Source of the DNA: Glaciozyma antarctica PI12
Taxonomy: Eukaryota > Basidiomycota > Microbotryomycetes > Kriegeriales > Camptobasidiaceae
Length of the DNA: 64,000 nt
Assembly (NCBI GenBank): GCA_002917775.1
Contig: KZ627148.1
Span: 441,313-505,312, forward strand
Direction of reading: 5' to 3'
Shown: in pieces, positions 12,329-24,363 of the stretch
Numbering within the stretch: the first letter of the stretch is position 1
Layout of the letters: each line of letters begins with the position of its first letter
Notes under the pieces: model-generated
What the model was told of the DNA's origin: nothing
Databases searched by the model: none
Seen by the model: the letters and a program-made list of their open reading frames with translations, nothing else
Position numbers and translations under genes: made by a program

Positions 12329-12652
12329 ATTGTTGGACGCTCTGAGTAGGGCTGAGGGTTGCTGTGGATTCTACGCGGGTAGGAGAGAGTCGACTCGGGT
12401 TGGAGAGCGTTGGAAGGTGTTAAGTTGGCGGGCAGCAAGCCAAAGCCGCGTCAGCCCAAGTCAAAATATTCGAATTATTTTACAGCGGGGGTAGCAACAC
12501 CTGGCACTAACAAACAATTCACCCTTTTCCCCTCTCCCCGCGCTTCTCCTTTCCACACCTCCTGCTAGCTTCCTGTACTGCTTTCTTCGATTTCGAGTTC
12601 CTTCCTACGACAAGTCTGGACTTGAGCCGCTCCCACTCAGTCCACGTTCAGC
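12329..12652. promoter_or_regulatory. Divergent promoter region RPT1 / adenosine deaminase
   Basis: 324 bases between two divergent start codons. The only compositional landmark is an A/T-rich stretch at about 12463-12485 (around aatattcgaattatttta) in otherwise GC-rich DNA. I did not find the GGTGGCAAA element known from yeast proteasome promoters. Confidence 0.4.
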
Positions 12653-14923
12653 ATGGACGCCGTCTCCCAGCACGCGGCTGCTCGAGCATCCCTGATCGCG
12701 AAGGAGCGGGCTCTTTCGCACCACCACATCGAACATCGTAAGCCAACACCACAGAGTATACCTGCGTACACGCTGACCTCGTTCTCCCGTGTCTACGCAG
12801 CTCTCTCGCCGACGGAGGAGAAGGCAGTTGCTCTCATCTCCGAGCTTCGTGCGAAGGAGATGCAGACTATCTGGAGCGACGTAGGGGATCCCACAGTCTG
12901 GCTAGGAATGCCATTTACAGCCTCAAAGGCGTTGATGGAGAAGTCGAAGCTGTTTTTGCTGATCAGGCAGGTACGTTCGCTCTCGACGTTCACTCGTCGC
13001 AGCTGATTGACGGCTTCTTTTTTGCCACCAGATGCCCAAAGGAGGCATTTTACACTGCCACCTCGACGCCATGTGAGTTATTTGGCCAACCCGACTCACT
13101 CTCCCGCTGAAATCGGCGCAAAAGGAACGACGCGCACGCTCTCCTCCGACTCGCCCTCTCCCTAAACGATAACCTCTGCATCTCCGCCTCCGAATCCCTC
13201 GCAACCAAGCCCTCGGCTCTCATCACCTTCTCCACTTTATCTCCCACTTTGCCTCCCTTCGACATTCCTCCCCTATCTATCGAATCGCCCGCCTACGTCC
13301 CCGACTCACTCGTTCCTGCACATTATGCTCGCTCGGTATTCACAGGCGGACCCAAGGCTTTCGACGCCGATATGATCGCACGACTTACCGTCAAGCCCGA
13401 GAGCGTGACTTGGAGCCAGAATGAGGTCTGGGAGCATTTTATGTTCGCTGTCTCCCCCGGCGAAAGGAGTGAGCTGACCGGATACGACGACAGTTCTACG
13501 TTCCATGTCGCTGGAGGTCTCCTGGGATTCGAGCCGGTCTGGGAAGCCTACATCACGGAGGTCTTTGCTCGCTGTGCGGAGGTGCGCATTCTCTCTCTCA
13601 GATTGCGATTGCCCGGCTGACCCTTCATTGCACCAGGACAACGTTCCCTACCTCGGTTCGCCAACCTCCTTCGCTGCACTCACTCTCCTAAATCATGCTC
13701 CACAGAATGCCGGATCAACTTCCTACACGACTTCATGGTCAGTTCCTCCGGACACCTCGACCTCCCGCACCGCGCCTGGGTCTCGCTCTTCCAGCGCGCC
13801 ATCAACGGTGTCAAAGCCGCCTCGAATCCTTCGAGACCTTTCTGGGGCGCGCGAATCATTTATTCTACGATTCGCTTCATCGACCCTGGAGCGGAGAAGG
13901 GGCAGCTGAGGTGGTATATGGAGGACTGCATTGCGCTTAAGAGGGAGTTCCCCCACCTTATCGCAGGTGAGTCTTTTCCACGAGAGAGAACGCGACGAGT
14001 GCTGAGAATGGCGAACAGGTTTCGACCTTGTAGGCTGGGAGGACGGATTGCGACCACTCTCCGACTACATCGAGGATCTGCTCTGGTTCGTCGAACGGCA
14101 GAAGGAGGTTGGCCTCGATATCCCCTACCTCTTCCACGCCGGCGAGACCTTGGGCGACGGTACCAAAGCTGATATGGTGCAGCTCCTTCTCTTCGCTCGA
14201 CAGCTCGCTCGCTGACGCTGGCGTCGCTGCAGAATTTGTACGATGCGATCCTCCTAGGCACGAAGCGCATCGGCCATGGGTTCTCGCTGCCGCAGCACCC
14301 GCTGTTGATGGAGATCTGCAAGGAGCGCAAGATTGGTGCGTGCTTTCTTTTGCTGTAGCGAGGAGTGGCGCTGATTGCGATCGTTGCAGCTGTTGAGTGC
14401 TGTCCCATCTCGAACGAACTGCTTCGCTACACGACTGGTACACCGGCACACGTACGTCTACTCCCTCTTTCTGAGACTCAAAGCTGATCCTTCGCACTTC
14501 AGCCTCTCGCTGTCAACAACAACAACGCCGTCCCCGTCGCGCTGGCCTGCGATGATCCCCAGTTTTTCGGTGAGGTCGCCCCACCCTCCCGTCGTCGAGC
14601 CTCTCTAACAAAGTCTTCTCAGGGAATTATGGGCTGAGCTACGATTTCTACCAGGTTGGTGAAGTGTCTCGGCGCTGCGAACGCGTTTCTGACTCTTGCG
14701 ATGAACAGGTCTTCACGTCGAGCGAGCAGATGACGATCCTGGGTCTGGGGAAGCTTGCTAGGCAGAGTATCGAAGTACGTTTCTCGATCTGCCTTGAGAC
14801 CCTGGGACTAACATTCACCGACAGTTCTCGATGATGCCTGAGGGGGAGAAGGGACAACGACTCGAGGAGTTTGACCAGCAGTTCGCGGCGTTCCTAGACC
14901 TTGTTGTGGCCTCTGTAATCTAA
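12653..14923 (+). CDS. Adenosine deaminase, ADGF/ADA2-like
   Basis: The spliced protein begins MDAVSQHAAARASLIAKERA. It carries the metal-dependent deaminase signature in order: zinc ligands HCHLDAM (about 13048-13070), NVPYLECRINFLHDFMV, IDPGAEKGQLRWYMEDC, catalytic HAGETLGDGT (about 14138), GTKRIGHGFSLPQHP, ECCPISNELL and the metal aspartate in CDDPQFFGNYGLSYDFYQ. Stop TAA 14921-14923. This order and the long region before the barrel fit the ADGF/CECR1 branch, which deaminates adenosine (and 2'-deoxyadenosine) to inosine. No signal peptide is visible, unlike animal ADA2, so a cytosolic enzyme is inferred. All active-site motifs are intact. One exon join (CTC G|AA TGC near 13650-13706) has to be made to restore YLECR; otherwise the reading frame is lost. 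Confidence 0.88.
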
Positions 14924-15119
14924 GATATTTCGAGTCTTCCCGCGCTGAGAGTAGTGCACATTTCTAGCAACACTGAGGGGAAGAGGAGCGAAGAGAGCTT
15001 GCGAAGGAGCGGAGAGGGGTCACATCGGACGCCACGCGGTCGGCCTCGCTCGTTTGACTCAGTCCATCTCTGCTCCTCCGTTCTGCACCTCACTGCTCCT
15101 GCTCTGAACCAGTACAGCG

Positions 15120-16062
15120 ATGTCCAGCGACAGCGACGACGTCGCATCTCACGTTCGCGTCGACTCTTCGTTGCTTCGCGCCCTCGTCTCCTCCCAATCT
15201 CCCCTCCTCTTCTCCCCCTCTCACGAGCCCTACCTCCCCTTCCCCTCCGACTCCCCCTTCTCCTCCTACTTCTTCACCCCCTCTCGACTCTCCGACGGCC
15301 CCGCCCTTGTCCAGCTCATGAACGATCCGACCGTCGACCCTTGGATTTTCTCAATGCCGCGTCCCTACCTCCTCTCGCACGCGGAGGAGTACGCCGCGAG
15401 CCAAATGGCGTCTCAGCGCAAGATTTTTGAGGAGTGGGAAGCTGGGATCACTGGCTGGCCTTGTGCGGTGCTGAGGATGCGGAGCCAGGACGGGGGCGAC
15501 GAGTTTGTCGGGAATTTCGGAGTGGGACGCGAGGGGAGGTTCTTGAATTATGAGGTTGAGGTTGAGGAGCGGAAATCGAAGGTGGAGGAGAACTTGAGTC
15601 GCGCTTGCGGAGACCCAGCGACTGTCTGGACGATGGGATGTACGTCCTCTCCCTGGCTTCTCCTCGGACCTCGCTGACTTTTCTCAAGTCGCTCTCCTCC
15701 CCTCCCACACCGGCAAAGGACTCCTCACCGCCGCTCTCCACCACCTCCTCAATTCCTACCTCGTCCCAGTCCTCAACGTCGCCTACATCGAATCTCACGC
15801 CTTTGTCGGGAACGCCGGGTCTCGCGCCGTCCACCTCAAATGCGGTTTCAAGCAGACGGGTTCCTCGTGGATCCAGCAACGCGAAGATCGGGGAGGTCAA
15901 GTACGGGAGACCTGGAATTTCGACTGGAGGAGCAACACCGTCACGCTCGCCTCTCCCTCGCTCCGCACTCTCATCTCCTCCCAATCCCCCCTTGCTTTTC
16001 CGCCACTCACGAACCCTACCTACCCTTCCCCTCCGACTCACCTTTCGCCGACTATTTCATGA
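15120..16062 (+). CDS. GNAT-family N-acetyltransferase, copy 1
   Basis: The frame starts at ATG 15120 (MSSDSDDVASHVRVDSSLLR). It contains HEPYLPFPSDSPFSSYFFTP, DPTVDPWIFSMP, GWPCAVLRMR, and after a GT-AG intron (donor about 15640, acceptor about 15688) ALLPSHTGKGLLTAAL, LVPVLNVAYIESHAF, NAGSRAVHLKCGFKQTG. The HTGKG stretch and the AVHLKCGF segment are the acetyl-CoA-binding and C-terminal strands of a GNAT fold of the type common in fungi as uncharacterised acetyltransferases; the substrate is unknown. After WNFDWRS the frame does not stop. It runs straight into the beginning of copy 2 (LRTLISSQSPLAF) and terminates at TGA 16060-16062 after a frameshift. The C-terminal tail is therefore derived from the duplicate. 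Confidence 0.75.
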
Positions 16063-16747
16063 CGCCTTTCAGCACTTCCGACGCCCCCTCTCTCGTCAAC
16101 CTCATCCAGGACCCCTCCATCGATCCCTGGGTCTCCAGCCCTTCAACACCGTCCCTCGTCTCCTCCACGGTGGAGAGGATCACGGGGCAGATGGAGATTT
16201 CAAAGAATATACTGGAGAGCTGGGCGGGAGGAGTCGAGGGGTGGCCGTGTACCGTGTTGCGGAAGAGGAACGAGGGTGGGGGCGAGGGATTTGTGGGAGA
16301 TTTGTGGGAGATTTGGGGGGTGGGAAGGCAGCAGGATTTCTTGGAAGTTGAGGATGGCGAGAAGCGGAGAGTGAAGATCGATGAGAACGAGGGGAGAGAG
16401 CCTGGAGATCCTGAGATCATCTGGAGGTTGGGAAGCAAGTCGGTCCTCGCTGCCTCGCTACCTTCGCTGATCCCTTCTCTAGTCGCTCTCTTCCCCGCGC
16501 ATACCGGCAAAGTACTCGTCAAAGGAACTCTCCTCCATCTCCGAGATTCCTGCCTCGTTCCAGTCCTCAATGTCGCGCACATCGAGTCGTACGCTTTCGG
16601 GGGAACGCCGGCACCCATAAAGTCCACCTGAAGTGCGGCTTCAAGGAGATCGGGACGGCGTGGATTCGGATGAACGAGGACCGGGGAGGGAGCCTGAGGG
16701 AGGAATGGATCTTCGAGTGGAGGAGGGGCGAGAAGAAGACGACATAA
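15930..16747 (+). pseudogene. GNAT-family acetyltransferase, copy 2 (fused, frameshifted)
   Basis: This is a second copy of the gene before it: HEPYLPFPSDSPFADYFMTP, DPSIDPWVSS, GWPCTVLRKR, ALFPAHTGKVLVKGTL, LVPVLNVAHIESYAF, HKVHLKCGFKEIGTAW, ending EWIFEWRRGEKKTT at TAA 16745-16747. It has no start codon of its own, because its first residues follow directly on the last residues of copy 1. Relative to copy 1 one base is missing at about 15995-16004 and another at about 16596-16604 (in a G run). The intron at the homologous position has a GC donor (GGA A|gcaagt, about 16436) instead of GT. It is either a decaying tandem duplicate or a two-domain protein with sequence errors; the decaying duplicate is the simpler reading. 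The end lies 37 bases from the convergent CENP-C stop. Confidence 0.65.
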
Positions 16748-16784
16748 GAAAACTCGAATTATCCCTTTGTACCCACGGCGAAAG

Positions 16785-19227
16785 CTACTCCTCCTCCCCG
16801 CTCTGTTCCTCCTCCTCCTCTTCTTCTTCCTCCTCCTCCTCCTCGGGCACAGGCGCCTCGGTGTCAGGCACGCTCCGTCCATCAGCGAGCTCCATGACGC
16901 GTCGACCTTGCGTGAAGAAGAGCTTGACATCGCGGTTCGAGGTCGCCGTGATCGAGTAGGTGTTGCCTGCGCTGCAAGTCAGTCGATGCAAAGACGACGA
17001 CAACGAACGAAAACGCACCTCGAGGAACGAAGAAAGTCGCGCCGCTGGAATAGAGTCAGCGTGCGAAGGGCGAAGAGCGCGAGGGGAACGTACGGGCCGA
17101 TAGCGAAACGAGTGCGGTGAATGACGACCGAAACGGCTCCTTCGATGCAGTAGAACATCTGCAAAAGCGCGTCAGCAAACGCCCGAAAGCGAGCGAACAG
17201 GAACTCACGTAGGAGTTGTCCTTCGCAGGCTTCTGCGGCTTCTCGCCTCCAGCAGGGATCTGGAGGATACCGCCTGCGAGGTAGTCGAGCTCGGTGTAGA
17301 TCTTCTGGAACATGAAGCTGTTGTTGTGCGTCGGCCTCGGGTCAATCATCTTCTTTGTGAACGCGATCCCTGCAACATCACGCATCAGCTCCCTCCTGAA
17401 CCAAAGTCGGACAACACTCACTCCTAGTCGTCTCGGCGTTCCCCTCCCAACTCCAAACAACACCATTCTCATCCGTCATATCATCGACACCCTCCTCCTC
17501 CGGCACCTCATTCTTGACGACGTGGCTCGCAGCGCGCTTGAAGCCCTTCCGACCAGTCTTGGAGAGCGATTCGACCGTTGCCTTGGGGATACGAACGACG
17601 GCATTGATCCCGACGCCCGAGGGACGACGTTTGTAGATAACTCGCTCGTTGCGCCAGTACTCGAGGGGCTCAAGGCGTTGGCGGGAGGATCGACGCACTG
17701 CGCCATCTCGAGATGAGCCGAGTTCGCGCAGGGAGAGGGAAGGAACGTACCACCATCTTCGTCGGTCGTCTCGCTGCGTCGTTTGCGGCTCTTGCTCGCT
17801 GCGAGGGCTGCAGGCGCCTTCTTGACGGCCTTCTCCTTGCCCTTGCCCTTCGCTGCCGCCGGAGCCTTCTTGCTGCCCTCTGCGCTCGCCCTCCCCTTCC
17901 TCGCCGGCTTAGGCGCGACCACCTCCTCCTCCTCTTCCACCTCCTCTTCCTCCTCCTCCTCGTCCTGCTGTCCATCACCTCCGTCCTCGAAATCGAATCG
18001 CTCCTCGGGCTCCTCCTCCACAATCTCCCTCCCCTTCCCCTTGTCCTTCTTCTTCGGCGACTTGACCGGCGTTCCATTCGGTGAAGACGCAGCCGAAAGG
18101 TCGCTGAGCCTCGTCCCCCTCCCACCCTTCTTCTTCGACTGCTCCTGCTCCTGCTCCTCCTCCTCGGACGACGAATCAACATCCACCACCACCGGCACCG
18201 CCTTCTTCCCGCCCAACATGCTCAAACCAATACTCTTGCGACCCTTGGGCATAACGACCTTGCGAACGATCTCGGGCTCGTCGTCGGAAGAATCGGAAGG
18301 AGAGGCGCGGCGGTTCTTGCCGTTTGATTTGGAGGAGGGAGGGAGGATGGGAGTGCGCGCGGCGTTGAGGGACGTGTTGGTGGCGGTGGTGGTGGCGATT
18401 CGGCGGAGGGAGCTGGCGGGGGATTGGTTGTTTACGCGTCGCTGGAAGGTCGAGGGAGTGAGGGAGGAGCCTACGCCACCTCGTCAGCAACGGTGCGGAA
18501 AGGGGAAAAGGAGCGCGTACCATCGTCGACATCCATATCCTGCGTCGCCTCCTCCTCGTCTCGCTCGTAGTCTGACCCTCCTCCCCCGTAGTCCTCGTCC
18601 ATCGGCAGTGGCTCCGCCTCCTCGCTCTCGTCCCGCACGACCTGCTTTCTCAAGCTCGACAAAACGCGCGCAGCGGACTTGGGCGGCTGCTTCTTGCCAG
18701 ACTTGGGGCTCGAACGACCAGGAGAGGAGGACTGGAAGAACTGGGAGACGGGTTCGAGTCCGTCTTCGTCGCGCTCGACTGGGGCGACGCGTACTCCGGT
18801 TTTCCTGCGTCGCGTCCAGAATCAGCAGCGGTCCAGCGAAGGAGGCAAGGACCACGTACCTGCCTCGTTCGCCCATGTCGGCGTAGACATCAGGACGAGC
18901 CCTCCCACGCGCTCCATCATCCGCTCCGCCCCTACTCCCACTCGCCGCGCCATTCACCTTCTTCTTGCTACTCCCTCCAGCAGCCTTCTGTGAGCTCCCC
19001 CGCTCGTCCGCATCGCCCGTGGTGGCGTTGCCAAAGAAGTCGGACGCGCGCTCGTTGCCCGCTGAGTCGCGCGGGACGTTACGAGGAGGTTCTACGCCCG
19101 TAATTCTGTGCGGCGCGCCAGGTGAGCACGGAGGTGGGATCAGAGAGGGGTGGGCGTACCGGCCGACTTCGCCAATCTGGTTGTACTTCTGTGGGCGTCC
19201 ACCTGTGCGCTCGCGTTGAGGGGCCAT
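16785..19227 (-). CDS. MIF2: Centromere protein C (Mif2)
   Basis: The start at 19227 reads MAPQRERTGGRPQKYNQIGE, an N-terminal block typical of fungal Mif2. A long disordered, highly charged middle follows (Glu/Lys/Ser runs, nuclear-localisation-like KKKDKGKGRE). The CENP-C motif is at about 17640-17710 (RRSSRQRLEPLEYWRNERV), the signature that binds the CENP-A nucleosome tail. The C-terminal cupin dimerisation domain reads MFYCIEGAVSVVIHRTRFA, then GNTYSITATSNRDVKLFFTQ, split by small introns. Inner-kinetochore scaffold on centromeric chromatin. After the cupin the protein continues into an acidic tail with a run of 13 or more glutamates (16804-16848) and ends at 16785. It is divergent from VMA1. 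Confidence 0.9.
16801..16848 (-). repeat. GAG/GAA trinucleotide run coding poly-Glu in CENP-C
   Basis: The plus strand reads a cctcctcctc / ttcttc tract. On the coding strand it gives a nearly uninterrupted glutamate run in the C-terminal tail of CENP-C. A length-polymorphic coding microsatellite is the plain reading. Confidence 0.7.
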
Positions 19228-19620
19228 GGGTGGAAGTTGAGTGAGGTGGGATGGGCGGGTGAGAGTGACGGAGGTGGTGGAGGTGTCGAAGGCGTAAGTT
19301 GGTGTTCTCGTAGTGTGGGTCGATAAGATGAGGAGGCTCCGGCGAGGAGAAGGAGACGGGGGAAGGGAACCTGGCAAACAACAAGTCGTCGATTAATCGA
19401 GATTTAATTTACAGTTGGCGACAGGTACCTAGTCCAAATTAAATACCTCCACCTCAAGCGACGTCGTCGCCGTCCTCAGCCCTAACTCAGAGACGTGTGG
19501 CATCAATCCAGGCAGCACAGCACTCCGTTACTCCTCTGACTCCGACAGTACAGGTCACCATCCTTGCAACAGCTTCCTCCGACCCTCCCAAACCTCCTAT
19601 CGCCCCAAGGTCTACTCAAG
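19228..19620. promoter_or_regulatory. Divergent promoter region CENP-C / VMA1
   Basis: 393 bases between divergent start codons, with an A/T-rich block at about 19388-19445 (attaatcgagatttaattta and a second aattaaata). It is the likely core of both promoters. No coding potential was supported. Confidence 0.45.
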
Positions 19621-22455
<2,835 letters not shown>

Positions 22456-22794
22456 GCGGGTGGGAGAAGGACATTGTCGAGGGGAGGCACAAATGGCGGT
22501 CTTTCGCTGTTTTTTTCGGTTTGTAATTCGCGTTTTAGAATCTAGAAAGGGGGGGAGAGGAGGTGGAGGGGGAGCAGAGGAGGCGTAGAGGGGAATGCGT
22601 CGTCGCGGCTTTAAAAGCTTCTTCCACTTCGCTCCCTCATCTTGACCGTTGGATGCGCTCCAGGCGTTCCATGCTTCTTCAGATGCAGCAGGAGCTCTTC
22701 GCATCGCTTGCAGTCGGTTCTCAAGCTCCACTAAGCCTGGAGCGAGCGAGGACACAGTCAATCTTGAAACGCTCGAATATGACAATCCTCTCTA
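22456..22794. other. Convergent intergenic region VMA1 / OTU1
   Basis: 339 bases holding both 3' UTRs. It contains T-rich stretches around 22507-22530. No gene or structured RNA is recognised. Confidence 0.45.
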
Positions 22795-24218
22795 CTACCC
22801 GTCGTACTCCCCAAAGCTCGTATGCGACGTCTCGCTCGCATGCGCCCTCGCTTCCTTCTCCCCCACAATCGCCTTCCCACAAACCTCGCACTTTAACCTA
22901 TCACCGAAATCAGCTCGCCTCCCCTCCTTCATGAAAAATTGAACGCACGTGAATGTCGCTGCGTCGGTGTAGGCGTGCGTTGCTCGGAGCTTGGTAGCGA
23001 TCTTAAGAGCTGCGGCGAGGGTCGTGGAGGAGGAGGAGGCGGGGAAGATGGTCGTGTCGAATTCGATTTCGGGCGGGGGGAACGTCGTGGATGGGGTAGG
23101 GTGGGTCCAAGAGAAAGTGAAGGCGTCGTAATCTAAAGCGCAGTTTGTGAGCATCAGGAGGAAGGAAGGTGGAGAAGGGGACGCACGAATTCCGCTGTAG
23201 ATGAGGATGACCCGCGTGTCGTAGCCCTCGCCTTGTCCGAACCGGTCGATTCGCCCAGATTGAACGTCGATGGAGCAAATCTCCGTCTTGAAGTGAGCGG
23301 CGAAGATGGAGAGCTCGATCGCCCCGCCCCAGGTGTTGGGACCGAGGATGGCGGACATGTAACTTTCGCGAGATTGGCTGCGAAGTCGAGGTGAGTGGGC
23401 GCTGGGACGCATGTGGGGAGACGCGTACCCTAGAATAGGTTCTGACCAGGTCTCTGGGTCGGCTTTGATGGTGTCTGCCACCACTGGGGAGATGAAGATG
23501 AGCTTCGGGAGCGAGGAGCGAGGAAGACGCAGCACGCACGCTTTCGAAGGTAGGGTACGGCGTCTTTATGTCCTGGCTCAAGAACGAGTCCGATGGCACT
23601 GAAGAGGCAGCTGTTGTCGTCGGGGACGACCTGTTGAGAGCACGAGCATTAGGATCGGGTGCCGTTCGTTGACATCGAAACGAGGAGGAGAGCTCACCCG
23701 CTGTACCAGGAACCCCCCATCGACCTCCTCGAATGCGATTTCCGAGGTCTTGGATCCTTTCGATGCGACAGGAGCAGGAGCAGGAGCAGCTCGAGCTAGA
23801 GGTGTCGCAGGCGTGGGTGAGACCTCAGGTACGCGAGTTGTCATAGGAGCGAGTGGTGGAGGTTTCGCCTGCGCTTCAACTTCTGAGACGATCATCGCCT
23901 CGCCGTTGGTGATACCCAAAGACGAAAGAGTCGCTGTATCTGCCGTTGCTGCTGGCAGAGGCTTGGGAGGGAATCCAAGACGGACTGCGACGCGTCATCA
24001 GCGAGTGGCGATGGGAGAGCAGGAGAGAGGGAGACGTACACTCTTGACGGGATGGAGTGATACCAGTAGACTCCTCCACCTTGATCTGCAAGTCGTGGAG
24101 TGTCTGGCTTGGTTCGAGCTGGAGAGTAGTCGTTCCAGCGGGACCTCTGTGTCACGCGATTGAGCTCGAGGAGACGCGCCCCGAATCCACGCAGAACGCA
24201 CCTTAGTCGGATGTTCAT
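22795..24218 (-). CDS. OTU1: Ubiquitin thioesterase OTU1 (YOD1)
   Basis: Starts at ATG 24218 (MNIRLRGPAGTTTLQLEP), an N-terminal UBX-like domain (QTLHDLQIKVEESTGI, FPPKPLP) that docks on Cdc48/p97. A linker rich in Ala/Pro leads to the OTU domain: PDDNSCLFSA with catalytic Asp and Cys (about 23597-23620), ESYMSAILGPNTWGGAIELS, and GIHYDAFTFS with the catalytic His restored across an intron. The C-terminal C2H2 finger reads LKCEVCGKAIVGEKEARAHA ... TSHTSF. Stop at 22795. OTU1 trims ubiquitin chains on substrates handled by Cdc48 at the ER. Introns include one whose donor follows CTA AG near 24202. Divergent from USP48, with 145 bases between the starts. Confidence 0.92.
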
Positions 24219-24363
24219 ACTCAAGAGAGAAGAGCAGCAACAAAGCCCGTCGAGCGATCCGAGATGAGAGGAGGGAGGTCAAGAGGGGGTCCGTTTGACA
24301 TCTAACGGCCTGGTCTTCTCCCAACTCCTCCACGCGAACACCCTCCCCGCCGCCACTCCCGCG
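24219..24363. promoter_or_regulatory. Short divergent promoter OTU1 / USP48
   Basis: 145 bases separate the start codons of two deubiquitinase genes. A shared promoter is implied by position only; no motif was identified. Confidence 0.4.

Noticed and set aside
18745-18775. GGGTTCGAGTCC, which resembles a tRNA T-loop
   Set aside because: It lies in CENP-C coding sequence, and no acceptor stem or anticodon arm can be drawn at the right distance.
17783-18886. 367-codon plus-strand open frame opposite CENP-C
   Set aside because: Leu/Ser/Arg-rich shadow of the acidic low-complexity region of CENP-C; no homology and no start context.
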